From assembly GCA_036872755.1 (NCBI GenBank), contig JAVHNS010000015.1, positions 248,001 through 312,000 of the forward strand: 64,000 nt of DNA, in the 5' to 3' direction. A model generated the notes under the pieces. That model worked only from the letters and a program-made list of their open reading frames with translations. It ran no database searches and had not been told where the DNA came from. Of this stretch, positions 45,800-58,041 are shown in pieces. This DNA comes from Orbilia blumenaviensis (Eukaryota; Ascomycota; Orbiliomycetes; Orbiliales; Orbiliaceae). The translations under genes and the position numbers were made by a program. The first letter of the stretch is position 1; the number at the start of each line of letters is the position of its first letter.

Positions 45800-47208
45800 T
45801 TGGGGGAACATACTTCTGAACAGACTTCGAAAGCAGCTACTTTGGCCATACCTCTTTCGGGCGGTTCTGGCAAGCAAGTAGCTGGCTGGAGAGTCGAGTT
45901 TTTTCTCTCCTCTGCTGGTCGGGTCTCTGCAATTTGGCAAATCCCCTTCTGCTCTGGCTGTTACCTCTTACTTAGCAGCATCCATCTATCCTGCTATTCT
46001 CCAAACCCTGAGATAGACAGACAGATAGATCCCGCCTCCGCAGCTCAGCATTCCTCAGGCTATCTCGCTTCCTTGGCTTTGGCTCAGTCGACTTCTCATC
46101 CTCTCACCCTCACCCTCTCACATCCATATCTACCCTTTCCCTCTTCGGGTCCCATCTCTCGCAATCCTATCTTTCCTCGTCTACTGCCTATTATTTGTGC
46201 TCTGTCAAGGCATCTCTGCATTATTTGCTTCGACGGCTGCTATTGTAACTGCACAGCCCGCCTTCATAGCCCTCTCCAGATCCACCGTCCTCCCTGGTCG
46301 ACTCCCCGGAGAATATATTCTAAGGTACGTTTTTCTTGTTTGCCTGACGCTGCATGAAAAAGTAATCACCATCAACCGCTGTCTTTTTGTCCCTCCTACA
46401 TCCCTAGCCGAGTTGTCGGGGGTATTTCGTTCTATCGTTCTTCTCGACTTCATCCGTCCAAGCTTCTTTTCTGTGCGTGCCTGTGCCTGTGCCTGTCTGT
46501 ACTGTACCTGTGCGTGTCCTCGCTCGTCCCGTCTGAGACAAGCTTCGTCCACAGCCACCCTCTTCGATTCGCTCCCGCTTCACCGCCTGTCTGCTTTCTG
46601 CTGCCTTTCTGACATCTCCAAATCTACCTTCCTCTGGGTTTCATACGCAATTCATGGGATCTCGCTCCCTTAGTCAGATCCTATCCCCCCCTTGGCGTTT
46701 CATTCCCACTTTTGGATTCCACACATCTGCTACCGGCCGCAGCAAAGCTCTTGTCCAGATCCAAGCCTCCTCGATCAGGAACATATCCTCTTTCATTTCT
46801 TTGTACTGTACTCGGGCCCACTTGCCTGTACTATGTATGCGCAGCTGTCGTCCCTGCTCTAATCTCTTCCCTTGATCACGTTGCTTGTTTTCTAATTCCG
46901 GATATCGCTCCTCCTCCTCATCATCATCGTCATTCTAAACTACTTACTACTTGCATACTTACAACTGAACTAACCTATCGGCACAGTTTGCGAAGCTTTT
47001 TGTCTTTGACCAGGCTACACAACCCCCTCCCTCAACCCCCTCCCCTCCAAGTGGGCACTGCCGTTCGCCTGTTCTTTCTCTTTAATACGTTTCTCCACTT
47101 CCGTTCCACCCCCCTCTTCGCCTCTCTTCCCCTAATCGTCCGACGACATTGCATACGCAGCTTCCCTTCTTTCCGACGATCAGAAATAGCACTATAGCTA
47201 CGGCAAAG
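45800..47208 (+). promoter_or_regulatory. Pyrimidine-rich leader/promoter of CRZ1
   Basis: About 1.4 kb rich in C/T on the plus strand with several short upstream open frames. A good donor (AAGGTACGT) at about 46324 suggests a 5' UTR intron; I could not pick its acceptor. The leader may start near 46000, but no transcript boundary can be read from the sequence. Confidence 0.4.
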
Positions 47209-49212
47209 ATGTCGCGACAGGGCCTATCCCACCAGAGGTCCTCTGAGGCCTTAAATATGTCGCCAGACCCCAACAGCGTCTTCAATACCATGAATCCCAA
47301 CCAGCAGAACTTCTTTGGCAGTCCCTATCTCACCCCTTCTCAAGACCTCTCGCAAAGCATACAAGCTCAACCGATCCCGTCGCCCACTCTAAACCCTCAA
47401 GTCTTCAGTCAACCTCAGGCGCCTCCAGGTCTGCTCGGTCCTGCTACTTTTAATATAAACCAACCCCAGAATCAAGCTGGCTTCAGCGACTTCTCACTCT
47501 ATAACGATAACAATTCCCCCACCAACCTCGATCCTAGCACCGCCATGTACGGTGGTACCGAGATCATGAACCCTTCAAGTTTCATACCAAACAGACATCA
47601 CAGTCCTCACCTGGTCACCCCTCCAGGCCAACAGCAGCTGGATTGGTCTTCCCCAAATTTTCATCAGATCCAGTCCCGGCATCAGCGTGCGCGATCGGAC
47701 CAATCCGATATTTCGCCGCAGCCAAGCCCCTTCCTACAGAACCAAGAGTTCCAGGACCATCATAGTCCTTTGCTGAGAGCGGAGCAGCCGGGCGAGATGA
47801 TGAACCTCCTCCAGAGTAATGACAACTTTGGACTTGACCAGTTCACCCTAAACGATAATATCAACGGCTTCTCGCCGAATCACAGCCCCAGGATCACCCC
47901 TCACCTGACCCCGCAACACACAGGCAACGCTCCTAACCGACCAACTCTCAATGAGTCTGCTTTCCTATCGTTAAACCAACCTACTCACTTCCAGAATCCG
48001 AACACTGCGACCCTCGCGGGTCTCGGCCTACAACCCGTAAATGGCCTCCAAGACCAAGTTGTGATCACCCCACCTTCCATTGAGGTTGAATTCGCACCCC
48101 CACAGCGACAGCCAACTTTCCCGGAGAAAATGCACGATGATGGTGCACTTTCACCTCCGTCAAGAGGCCGGGCTCGCCAGAGGTCCAAGTCCGACCCGCC
48201 ACTGCTGACAATTTCTCGTCCGGAGACCCCAGATTCTCAGATGAGCGGCTTCAATACGAACTTTGAGGTCCCCACTCGTGGCCGTCGCGATTCTCTCCAC
48301 CCCACTGATTTCCTGAACGCCAATAGCCACCTTAGAACGCCTTCTCCTTCTCCTTCCATTTCTTCTGTCACATCTTCGGTCTCCAATTCCTCTCGCCATG
48401 TTCGTCGTTCATCTACAGGCGGGCTGAGTAATCGTGACTATATCCTGGATCTCGCCGACCCTAAGCGCCCTGGTGTCTCAGGCTCTGACACAAAGCGTGT
48501 CCAGAAACACCCCGCAACTTTCCAATGCACATTATGCCCGAAGCGTTTCACCCGCGCCTATAATCTGCGGTCCCACCACCGAACACACACGGATGAGCGT
48601 CCTTTCGTCTGCACTGTTTGTGGCAAAGCATTTGCTCGCCAGCACGACCGAAAACGCCATGAGGGTCTGCACTCTGGCGAGAAACGTTTTGTCTGCCGCG
48701 GAGAGCTGAAGTCCGGTGGGAACTGGGGTTGCAGCCGACGATTTGCGCGTGCTGATGCCCTTGGACGACACTTTAGGAGCGAAGCTGGAAGAGTATGCAT
48801 TAAACCGCTGCTTGATGAGGAGGCCGAAGAGCGGATGAGGAGACAGGCGGAGAACAACAGTATGGCGATGGCGTATGATCCTTCGCAGCATACTTTCCCA
48901 CCTGGAGCGCTCGATCAGCTGCCATTAGCGCTGCTTACACAGTACCCTGCACTTGCTAGTGCGTGGGAAACATTGGCTAGTGGGCCTTCCGGCTACGACG
49001 ATGACGATGATGGGAAGGGAGGTACTTTCGATCATAGTAGCGGCGGGGAGTGGGATGAAGGTATGAGCTCTGGTGGAGTGGGCAGTCATCGAAATAGTTT
49101 TGATGGAAGCGGCTTTTCGAGGGACGATTGGAGTGGGAGCGAAGCCGGTTGGCATAGCGATACCGGCGAGCCGTATCCCAATGCTGCTCCAACCTGGAGC
49201 TTGCCTGGATGA
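47209..49212 (+). CDS. crzA: Calcineurin-responsive zinc-finger transcription factor Crz1/CrzA, 667 aa
   Basis: Single exon; start at the ATG in AAAGATGTCG. On a calcium signal, calcineurin dephosphorylates this factor, which then enters the nucleus and activates calcium, cell-wall and ion-stress genes. Three zinc fingers are visible: C440/C443/H456/H460, C468/C471/H484/H488, and an atypical third with C496-x11-C508, H521 and C530, the arrangement typical of Crz1. The N-terminal 430 residues are Gln/Asn/Pro/Ser-rich. PSIEVE at 289-294 fits a PxIxIT-type calcineurin-docking motif. A Ser-rich patch ([17 protein letters not shown]) just before the fingers fits a calcineurin-regulated phospho-region. 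The tail has an acidic run (DDDDD) and Gly/Ser-rich sequence. The orthology is well supported by the finger architecture. Confidence 0.93.
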   Translation: MSRQGLSHQRSSEALNMSPDPNSVFNTMNPNQQNFFGSPYLTPSQDLSQSIQAQPIPSPTLNPQVFSQPQAPPGLLGPATFNINQPQNQAGFSDFSLYNDNNSPTNLDPSTAMYGGTEIMNPSSFIPNRHHSPHLVTPPGQQQLDWSSPNFHQIQSRHQRARSDQSDISPQPSPFLQNQEFQDHHSPLLRAEQPGEMMNLLQSNDNFGLDQFTLNDNINGFSPNHSPRITPHLTPQHTGNAPNRPTLNESAFLSLNQPTHFQNPNTATLAGLGLQPVNGLQDQVVITPPSIEVEFAPPQRQPTFPEKMHDDGALSPPSRGRARQRSKSDPPLLTISRPETPDSQMSGFNTNFEVPTRGRRDSLHPTDFLNANSHLRTPSPSPSISSVTSSVSNSSRHVRRSSTGGLSNRDYILDLADPKRPGVSGSDTKRVQKHPATFQCTLCPKRFTRAYNLRSHHRTHTDERPFVCTVCGKAFARQHDRKRHEGLHSGEKRFVCRGELKSGGNWGCSRRFARADALGRHFRSEAGRVCIKPLLDEEAEERMRRQAENNSMAMAYDPSQHTFPPGALDQLPLALLTQYPALASAWETLASGPSGYDDDDDGKGGTFDHSSGGEWDEGMSSGGVGSHRNSFDGSGFSRDDWSGSEAGWHSDTGEPYPNAAPTWSLPG

Positions 49213-50653
49213 TAAAGCGGGATTTTGGTATGTAAAAGTAAGGAATATTGGTTGAAACTGGCGCGTGAGACCAGATCGAAGGGCTTAGTATTTGCTTATT
49301 GGGATTTTTATGAGCTGGGATTTCACTTTTTTATCTGTGCTTGCGTTTGGGAGTACCGTATTTGATTGCCATCTTTTTTTTATTTACTGTTTTTTGGTAC
49401 GAGTGGGTGGGGACATGGCATTTCGTATGATATTCACACATATACGAACTTTCGCTATCGGCAGCCCTTGTCTTCTATCTTCTTTTCTCTTTCCCAACAC
49501 CACTCTCGCGATATCCTGGATTTTTTTCGAAGTCTGTGTTTTTATATACTTGTTCGCTATAGACTTCCCTTTGTCTGAGTATTTCCTCTTATCTCATTTT
49601 CCTCTTCATTTTCGCATCGACCACCATGTTTTATCAAATACCAGTAATGTATAAGCAAAGCTTAACCTCAAGTCGATCCTTCTACATTTCTCTTAACTCT
49701 CTTCTTTGTTTCCTTTCCTCAAGTCTTGTCATTGTTTATTTCCTACACACCCAAAAAATGCTAACTCTATCATCTGCTGCTTTGGAAAAAAAAATGGCCT
49801 CTTGCTTTTTTTGTTTAGACTAGTAATATTGGGATTGCCTTTTATCTTGACCTATCCTTTTTTTTCTTTCTGGCAGCTTTGTAGTAGGCTTATTTCTGTC
49901 TTTTTTTTTTTTTACTATTACTATCATACATATATATTAGGGGCGTCAATCAATCTCTTTTTTTGAAAAAGATTTGCTTAATTAGCATTGAGACTTTGGT
50001 GGTTTGGAATCCTCGAGTTCAGTCAGATCAGACACCACGATTACAAGCGAGAAAATATTATACCAGGTTGCGTAGGTATATGATAGCTATAGGACTATGA
50101 CTAGATACCTATCTCGTAGCTCGTAATGTAATTCTTCCTTCTTGTTACTTCTAAACTTTTGTTTAGGCTAACTAAGTATTTAACGGCATACACACCTAAG
50201 TAGCCTCGGAAACCAGTAGCTCGAACTTCTTTGTGTGTGAGTATGCCTAACAGTCGTCTCTTAAATTGTTCGTTGTGTTTTCTCACGGTAAAAATGGAGT
50301 ATCTGGGGTTGACATTGTTATATATAGGGTGTAATGTGGGAATAAAACAACAAGATCAACGCGGCCCCATGAGTTCACGCAGCGTGCTCCGCAGATCAAG
50401 TTAGAGAAATTCATTTCGCAAACCTGGCTTTTTTTATTTTTTTGTTCTTGTTTCTTATTTATAGAATTCTATCAATAGATCCGGAATGGGTATATATTAT
50501 GTATTAGTATTTCATTTCGCTCTGTACTTTTGTACAATTTGCACATACTCTCTTATTCAAAATACTTCTGGCTATGACTTCAAAGTCACACTGACCAAGA
50601 TATTTGTAAAGATACCAAAGTAGTTTTAACTTGGAAAAACACAAGGAAACAAG
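49213..50653. other. Intergenic after CRZ1, T-rich; no gene supported
   Basis: About 1.4 kb. The first 750 bp are T-rich on the plus strand and likely include the CRZ1 3' UTR. The open frames there are hydrophobic because of TTT/CTT codons and have no splice or domain support. Confidence 0.6.
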
Positions 50654-52172
50654 ATGGAAACTCTTCACCTCCTCCTCTGGAACAGAGACAATATAGACCA
50701 AAGCATCAGGCCCCGAATCTTCAGACAAGAATTACTACCGGTCCCAACCTACAGGTTCGAAATCTTCCACCTCGACCTCGAAGAATCCAGCGGTACAACC
50801 GCAAGAGATCTCGGTCTATATCAAATACCCCTCCGAAGCGAACGTTCGTTCCGCATCGACACGCTTGATATCAGATTTTTATTCGATGACAACTTGCTAT
50901 ATGAAGCTTCTCTGGGTGCATCTGAAGACCGTGTTAGGGCGTTGACTGCTTTGAGACGGGTGGCTGCTAGTAATGAACATCGTGGACTTGATGAGTATAA
51001 AAAGATATTACCGTGCGGTGCATCGTGGATGTTGGTTCGGCCGGATTATATTCATATATTGAAGGATTGTGAGAGTCACCAGGGGGTGTATGAAACTCAA
51101 GAACGTGTTCGGAGACATATGAGGGGAAATGAAGGCAAGACGGAGGCTAGACGGTTTGATAGGACTAGGTTTGTGGTAACCGGAGAGGGTGGTATTGGTA
51201 TGTAATTTCTCTTCTGACCTTTAAAAACAGTTTTATTTGGGGTTTCAATGAGTGGACCGGGCTTAGATAACTGGAAAAATAGGAAAAACATGGCTACTGT
51301 CATACATCCTCGTCGACCGTCTACTAAAAGGCCTCGTCACGGTGTATGTCTCCTCGACTGGTGAACATACGCTATTCACCCCCGACGGCGTATCATCTTT
51401 CCAATCGGATGAAGTCAATACCTTCAAGTTGTTCATGATCAAGAAAGGGTATTTGACTGATTCCAACGTATGGTATTTGACTGATACCGTCCCGGCTGAA
51501 TTTGTGACATTGCAAAAGGAGGGTTGTAAATGGAGGATTGTTGAGACTCGTAGGGGTGATAGGGATCCCCTTTTTGATGAGGGGATCGGGGCAAAGAAGG
51601 TGCTTAGGTACATGAGGCTGTGGGAGTGGCATGAGATCTTTTTAGTCGCGTATGCATACTCTTCTTCTTTTTGATTCCTTTTCTTCCCCCCCCCCCTTCT
51701 TGGCTTTTCGGATCTAATGTATTACCTTACTAACTATACTTGTTTTTTGAAAAGGGATTACGAACAAAAACTGACGATGTACGAGAGCAGCCGACTCTAC
51801 AAATGCTTCAAAAGATACGATCCAGTCCCGCGGATACTCCTCGATATCCTAAATCCCACCTACTCGGAAGCCGAATTCCAACCCAAAGAGGAAGCACTAA
51901 AATCGAAAATGTATAAGGAAATCTCCATTCTTGTAAAAGAATTTCAGCACCAGCGGCTAGAAAGCGTTAATGAACTAGCGACTGTTTGTGGAAAGTATAA
52001 GGATAGTCATGGGTTTTATGTCTTTCCCTTGGATCCAGAAGGTCAAGGTTACTATTTGATGAGGAAGAGGCATGTTTCGAAATATGCTGCTTGGGCTTTT
52101 TATAAGATTACTGGGAAGGGCGGGTGGGATATTTGGGGATATAAAGGGCTGAGGCCTGAGGCTACTTGGTAG
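50654..52172 (+). CDS. P-loop protein resembling Crinkler/RHS-type ATPases, three exons, 442 aa
   Basis: Exons 50654-51197, 51283-51649 and 51755-52172; 443 codons with stop. The Walker A motif GEGGIGKT (177-184) is formed only by splicing exon 1 to exon 2, after a hydrophobic strand (FVVT), and is followed by a helix (WLLSYILVDRLLKG) and a strand (TVYVSS). Later LRYMRLWEWHEIFLV and a basic/hydrophobic KRYDPVPRILLDI recall the W-x-x-E...RF-x-x-GG-x-PR layout of the P-loop domain in Crinkler (CRN) proteins and trypanosome RHS proteins. I see no signal peptide and no LxLFLAK-like N-terminal motif, so it may act inside the cell. Walker B is not obvious. Intron 2 has a TACTAAC branch site and an 11-C run. 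The family call is by resemblance; a diverged STAND-like ATPase is the main alternative. Confidence 0.72.
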
Positions 52173-52711
52173 TTATCCATTTCTTCTCGGTTTTTGGGTT
52201 TACGCAATTCATGTATGTAATATCCTTTTCCTGGGCTTTGTGGTTTATGATGTCTATCTAGTCTAGTCTTACGGGACTGGTATGGTGTTCATAATCTTCA
52301 TTTGTCCGAATATATCCACATTTCGAAGTGAAGAACTTGTAGTAATCAAGGAGACCGATGCCGTTCATACAATGGGGAACGACAATACACAAAAAAAAAA
52401 GTGAGGACGACCATGAGTAGACGCATATAGTAATAACAAGTAAGGAAATGAAAAGAGGAAAAGTGTGAGAAGTAGTGAAGGCCGGATAATGGAAAGCTTC
52501 TCCCCTTGCTTTTTTCTCGGCCCAGATGGTGAGGGAGAACAAATGGGGGTGGTGGCGACGACTATGACATGTCGACAGTCTAATATTTTGAAGCAACGGA
52601 AAGGGAGAGAGGAAGATCTGGTGACAGAAGGTGGTCGTGGTGGAAAGTTGAATTAATGGTAGAAGCTTTATATAACAGAAAAGAGGAAGTGGGTATTCTG
52701 CTTTTGTTTTT
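52173..52711. other. Convergent 3' flanks of the P-loop gene and uS10 gene
   Basis: About 540 bp between two converging genes. A minus-strand frame of 154 codons at 52258-52722 overlaps the last codons of the uS10 gene in another frame and is taken as a chance frame in the 3' UTR. Confidence 0.6.
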
Positions 52712-53499
52712 TTAAGCGGCAATGGTAACCTCGACCTGTTTTTATCAAGATCAGTTAGATATATGTTGATGTTGAAAGGGAGAATATGTGGATGTTAGTT
52801 TACCTCAACGCCAGCCTCGATATTTATGATGATCTGCTTGACGACCTCAGTGCCAGCTTGTAGACTATTTCCAACCCATTAGCATCTTCCTAATTATCAG
52901 ATATCGTAGAATTAAGAGAGTATAACGTACTCAATCAACCTCTTGTGGATTCTCATCTCATAAGAGTCCCATGTCTTGGAACCCTCACCGTTAGGGGTTT
53001 TACGGGTGGAGATTCTGAGGTTCTTGGTTGGTAGTCTGACGGGTCCCTTGACGCGCAAGTCCTTGGAGCGGGCGCGCTCGATGAGCTCCTTGCAGACCTT
53101 CTCCAGCGATTTGACCTTGCGGGATGTGAGGGTGATGCGGATGCGGTGTTCCTGGATATTAAGATAAGCCGTTAGGATCGGTCTTTTCCTTCTCCAAGTT
53201 TATGATAATATGTCGAATTCAAGATATCCATCGATCCTCCTGTTCTGATATGCCATCGATACCATCGACGCCTCGAGATTATCCATTCCTCCTCCTCCTC
53301 CTTGACGTCTTTATAGCCTTCGAGAATACCTGCAGCGTTTCCCCTTATATTGTCTCGACCCTTCGACCAATCCCATCTCTTCCATCTTCCTATCCTTCCT
53401 TTCAAGCCGTATCAAATTGGAGAGAGAGAGAGAGAGGTTCAATCTAACCTTTGGAGCATCACCAGCGTCCTTGCTGTCCTTTCCTAGATATCCCGACAT
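52712..53499 (-). CDS. RPS20: 40S ribosomal protein uS10 (Rps20), four exons, 118 aa
   Basis: Exons are 53499-53449, 53151-52931, 52864-52804 and 52735-52712, together 119 codons. The protein sits in the head of the small ribosomal subunit. The core reads [19 protein letters not shown], then [38 protein letters not shown], and ends IEAGVEVEVTIAA, matching eukaryotic uS10 throughout. The first intron (297 nt) follows codon 17, the usual pattern of fungal ribosomal protein genes with an early intron. The last exon is only 24 nt (VEVTIAA and stop). None of the exons after the first is long enough to stand out on its own, so the model depends on the match to the family. Confidence 0.95.
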
Positions 53500-55472
53500 A
53501 TTGGATGGTTGGTTTTAAAGGGTGGTTGGAAGGTAGTCGAAAAAATTCGAAAATCGATAGATATATCGGTTGGGTATGAAGGTCGGACGTAATAGTAACT
53601 ATCGTCGGAACGGAAGCGGGGGTTTAGTCGTGAAGAACGGGGATGTCGAAAAAGACTAGCAAAAAGGTACTGGTGATTGCAGATTGGGTGGTGTAGCTAC
53701 TATTCTCTCTCCTACAGTCCCAAGCCAGGCTTGCCAAGGCCCAAAAAGTATGTGGGACCGCCACACTTGTAACGCAGCTAAGAGGTGTTTGCGGGTTTTT
53801 TTGTGGTGTGGCGGAGAGTTAGGGCAGCCATGCCCTGTGGCGGTGTTGTCTAACTATTGATCATGTGATCATCTGACCCTTCAAAATGAGCGAGAATGCC
53901 AAGACTTGGGATTTGACCACCAAGCTAGAGTCAATTTGACCGGTTTGGATCCCGAAAGCCTTCTCTAATTAGAAAAGAGATGACTTTTGGGACGCATGAT
54001 TCTATAGTGGTGATAGTGCTTGGTCATGAAGGGGATTGGCGTTGATTATGCTTGCGAACAAGGTGTTGTACGAAGTTATCTTTTTGGTAACAATAGTGAT
54101 TGTAACCAGGCAAATACTATATAACGCTATTACCTTAAAGGGCCATGCTTCTCATTCCGATAACATAGCTAAATCAACCTCTCTTTTTGCTATCTAGATA
54201 CCTAGATATACATACTTGGATTCATATACTGTAGAGGAAGCCATGAAAAGCTGTCATGGACGTGCTTATATAATTATATTGTATTGTTTAAGTTTGTGTT
54301 TGGTCCAATTAGAAGGTTTCATAAATTTCTAACATTGTGGTCGGTTCAAACGATTCATCATGGGTTCAAGCTCGATTCTTGGCCAATTGGCAATATTGGT
54401 TTGATTTAGTACGAACTGTATTCAATGAAGTGGTTGGCCAATTGGCCCTATCGTCTTTCACTGAATGCTGTAGCTCTCATTCTCGAGCTGAAACTCCTTG
54501 CCAAATCTCAACGATCAAGTCTCCTTTGCAAACTGTGCAAAATTTCGGGAATCTGATATTATGATCATATGATATCAGCTGATTGAGTAGGACGGCTGTG
54601 ACGATACATGTGCATTGGTAGTTGCCTACAGCCGGCCGACACAGCTTCATCGTCATGTCGGCACATCAGCCCGATTAATTGTGTAACATTGCCAAGTCGA
54701 GCAGTCTCGCTGCCGGGAAACTAACCCAATCGAAGAAAACTAGCTGGGATCTAATAGGACCTCTTGGACTAATCGCACGTCGGGTGAATAGAGGGATTGT
54801 TATTGTTAAATTACAAGATCCCATGAAGACAAACGAAGTTTATGTTCATAAGCAAGTGGTCCACTATCTATTAAGATTGACGTGCCACAGGACTCGCTTA
54901 CTAACGAGCCCTGCAACATATATATGCAGACCTTCAGCCCGGATTTTACGAAACCAACGGGAATATACCTAGGTAATTGTATATTAGCTTCAGTAGGATC
55001 GTGCTCAGCTCGAGGGCTGTGGTTACGGCGGTAGGGTTTTATTCCTACTGGAAACCTAGCTCGCTGCATCGCTTGTACGACTTCAAACAGGCTAGCTACC
55101 TAGTATCGTAGTTTGTTGTGCTCGTGCTCGGTATGGGCTGTGACACTTTAAAATCGATATCACCAACATTATGTAACAAAGGCGTTTACCGCTGCGTCGC
55201 TCTTTCCCGACTAACTCAATAAACCATCTGCCTAATTGACGCAGAAGAGAACCCGTACCCCAATATCGCTGAACGTAATCTATCACGTATGCAATGAGGA
55301 ATATTTAAAGGTCGCCTTGTCCTCCCTGTAGCAGATCTATCCCATGTTCATACGCATCCCGCGGCGTTATAAAGCGAGATCACTATTGGCTATTTCTTCT
55401 GAGAGTCATTTTGCAACAACCGAAAATTAAAGTCAAATAATCCGGCCTACTTCGGGACCGCATTGTCCAGCC
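53500..55472. other. Intergenic between uS10 gene and the secreted-peptide gene
   Basis: About 2 kb. The left 300 bp should be the uS10 promoter. Frames at 54337-54564, 54679-54972 and (minus) 54806-55069 lack recognisable domains; the short repeated word GGCCAATTGG occurs near 54380 and 54435. The last 105 bp contain a TATA box. Confidence 0.5.
55368..55373 (+). promoter_or_regulatory. TATA box of the secreted cysteine-rich protein gene
   Basis: TATAAA lies 105 bp upstream of the start codon at 55473, a normal distance for a fungal gene with a 60-70 nt leader. Confidence 0.5.
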
Positions 55473-55937
55473 ATGAGGCTCCTCTGTTTATTGAGCTCCT
55501 TCGGGCTTGCAGTATTCGTGTGCGCCCTTCCTCAGCCTGGCTGGGAATTGAACATGCCCATATCACCGCCTTTAAACACTCTAAATGGTAAATATAAATA
55601 TATTTTCAAAGTTTTTTTCTTCGCATAATTGCATATAGGCTATCAAGCTCATCATGTGTAATAGATCGTGATGTTCATGATACTGATCAATTAGTGGAGG
55701 CTCGAGATCTACACAAGCCAATTGCAGGTAAGCCGGCACAAATTTAACAGATCAATATGTGCTTTATTGCGAGACTAGTGTTTCACATGGTGATAAAAAT
55801 TAGATATCCACTAATAGGAGATTATAGAGCATAAACTTGTTAAATATTCGCCTAAAAAGAAGCCACGAGAATGTCCAGAGGGGTCTACTCCATTTTGTAA
55901 CTGTCAGCTTAATGATTGTGTGTGTGGATGTCGTTGA
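55473..55937 (+). CDS. Small secreted cysteine-rich protein, three exons, 95 aa
   Basis: Exons 55473-55587, 55665-55727 and 55828-55937, each too short to stand out alone. All junctions are GT..AG in matching phase (phase 1 both times), giving 96 codons. The N-terminus MRLLCLLSSFGLAVFVCA is a strong signal peptide with cleavage likely after A18. A short acidic/neutral pro-like stretch follows (with VEARDL), then a basic KKKPR block just before the cysteine region. The C-terminal 22 residues carry six cysteines spaced C-x7-C-x-C-x4-C-x-C-x-C and the protein ends one residue after the last Cys. Small size, signal peptide and even Cys number fit fungal small secreted proteins (candidate effectors or antimicrobial-type peptides). 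I recognise no named family, and no activity can be claimed. Confidence 0.72.
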
Positions 55938-56859
55938 TAGTATGATAATTAAATGGGTAGCTCGAGAGCCAGCTAGCGGGACGTTCTTACAATAAGGATT
56001 TGTCGTCGATATTTATTGATTGGCTGCTGGCCTAGCATGATAACCGGTTTACTTTTATGCAGAATTGTTTTTTAGTTGAGAAATTCGGCGGATAGCGGGA
56101 GAAGAATGTGATGGATTTCGATGCCATGGCGGGCTCATGACACACTCCAACGTACACTGATCGTTAACGATGTGAAGTGTAGCGGGAATAAGTCACTGTG
56201 TTTATGTTCGCATCGGGCCATAGGGAGAACTTGCTCTAGTACGCGTATACCTCCGGGCTGAGGGTTTCGTGAGGCTAATGGGATCAATATTTTAGCCATC
56301 TGACAGGATTGTATTGTACTAGTTTTCGTTTAGTTGAAAATTTAAAAGCTGGGGAACTGCGGGGGCCTAGGGCCGGCATTATTGCACGCCGGTCTGATCA
56401 TTATCGCTTAGCAGCGTCGGATTGGTGTCAAGCAGATGAGGGTTCTACATATCTGCTTTCGGATTCAGCCTTAAGTTCCAGGTTGTTGGTCTTGACTCTG
56501 CAATGACCCTGTTCCATGCAAACACGTCTTATTTTTGTTGAAAAATGGTTTCGTTGCTTCGGGCGCGGGCGCCGGGCCCGATTCTAAATTCCGGACCTCA
56601 ATTGCTCAATTCCTGTCACAGAGAGCGAAATCGTGCATTAACTAGCTACTTGAGCACTTATCCAATAATGCCATATCTGCGAGTTTATGCGAGGGGCTGT
56701 TAGCCAATGATAAATTTCACTATTTGTCCATATTTGTGGCCCTTAAGGAGGGATTTTCGCAGTGCTATATCAATCTCAATATCCAGACAACTTTCGCACA
56801 TTGTAGTTCTAGTTTGCATCAACTTCAACACCCTAAGCTAGAAGACTATTAATATCGCC
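55938..56859. other. Intergenic before the short-chain dehydrogenase gene
   Basis: About 920 bp. It has a GC-rich patch at 56563-56582 (GCGCGGGCGCCGGGCCCG). No supported gene; the plus-strand frame at 56309-56506 is not convincing. Confidence 0.55.
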
Positions 56860-58041
56860 ATGGCGTCAACGTTGACTTTCAGTCCGAATGATATCCCCGA
56901 CCTCACGGGTAAGGTTGCTTTAGTCACCGGGTAAGAACACCGACCGGCTCTCCTGACTAGTACTGTCTTGTGCTCAGCGCAAGCAATTGAAATCTCTCGA
57001 CGTACGTTCGAGACACTGACATTGTTTCTTGTGTAACCTAAAGTGCCAACGTTGGAATAGGTCTGGAAACGGCCTATTTTCTGGCTTCCCACAATGCCAC
57101 CGTCTACCTCGCCTGTCGCAGCGAACCCCGAGCCTTGGCAGCAATCGATATCCTCCAATCTCGCCTGAAAGCTGCGAAAGTCGATGCGAAAGTCTACTAC
57201 CACAGCTTCGACCTGGGGTCTATCAAAACAGCTAAAGCATCCGCCGATGATTTTTTAGCCAAAGAAAACCGATTGGATATCCTGGTCGCCAATGCCGGAG
57301 TGCTTGGAAATCAATGGACTCCAGAGTGGGAGTACGAACCGATGTTCTATACAAACCACCTAGGACACTTCGTATTCGTCACGACATTACTGCCATTGAT
57401 GGAGAAAACGGCAGCTATGACAGGCGATGTGCGAATCATCTCCACTACTAGCAAAGCGTTATTCATGACTTCTCCAACAATCGACTATGATTCTCTCGTA
57501 AACCGTCCGAAAGATGCAGACGAGCCGAGGCGTGTCAGCCAATTCCCAAATGCGATGAAGGTATACGGGCAAAGTAAACTAGCAAACTTATATTTTGCGA
57601 AGGAGTTGGATAGAAGGTATAGAGAGAAGGGAATATGGGCTAATGCACCTCATCCTGGGTGGGTCGGGGGTACTGAGCTGGGGCTTACTGAAGTAGCTGA
57701 TATGTTTGGGTTCTTTACGGGGAGGCTTGCAGCATGGTTGACAAATACGTTTGCTATGAGCACCGTCGATGGTAAGTATCTCTAGCTTGGTTAATTTCCA
57801 TGAGAGCACTGGGTCTAACGAACTGTATTTAGGCGCATCGACGCAGACTTATCTGGCAGTGTCGCCAAAGGTGCCGGAACTTGGGATCCATGGAGAGTAT
57901 GTAATGCCACGGAATAATTGGTTTTGGAGGTACCAGGGCCCACAGGTAGTTAAACTTGATGCGGCATATCAGAAGGAAGAAGAATGGAGTAAGCTATGGG
58001 AGTGGTCTGAGGAGATAGTTAGGAAAGAACTGGCTAAGTAG
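56860..58041 (+). CDS. Short-chain dehydrogenase/reductase (retinol dehydrogenase-like), three exons, 335 aa
   Basis: Exons 56860-56930, 57044-57771 and 57833-58041, in frame for 336 codons. NAD(P)-dependent oxidoreductase of the classical SDR fold. The cofactor motif TGANVGIG (residues 23-30, G24/G28/G30) is split by intron 1. NAG at 107-109, the serine region IISTTS near 155-160 and the catalytic Y198-GQS-K202 are all present, followed by HPGWV at the usual place after the catalytic helix. The C-terminal extension of about 70 residues, coded by exon 3, is typical of fungal WW-oxidoreductase/retinol-dehydrogenase-like members. The basic/polar residue after the second strand (ACRSE) suggests NADP preference. 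The substrate is unknown. Confidence 0.9.

Noticed and set aside
46197..47197. Several plus-strand frames of 70-160 codons before CRZ1
   Set aside because: C/T-rich leader gives Ser/Leu/Pro-rich frames; best explained as 5' UTR with upstream frames.
52258..52722. 154-codon minus-strand frame
   Set aside because: Overlaps the end of the uS10 gene in another frame and sits in its probable 3' UTR; no domain.
54337..55069. Possible transposon relic between uS10 and the secreted-peptide gene
   Set aside because: No transposase or reverse transcriptase motif, no terminal repeats seen; the repeated GGCCAATTGG is too short to count.
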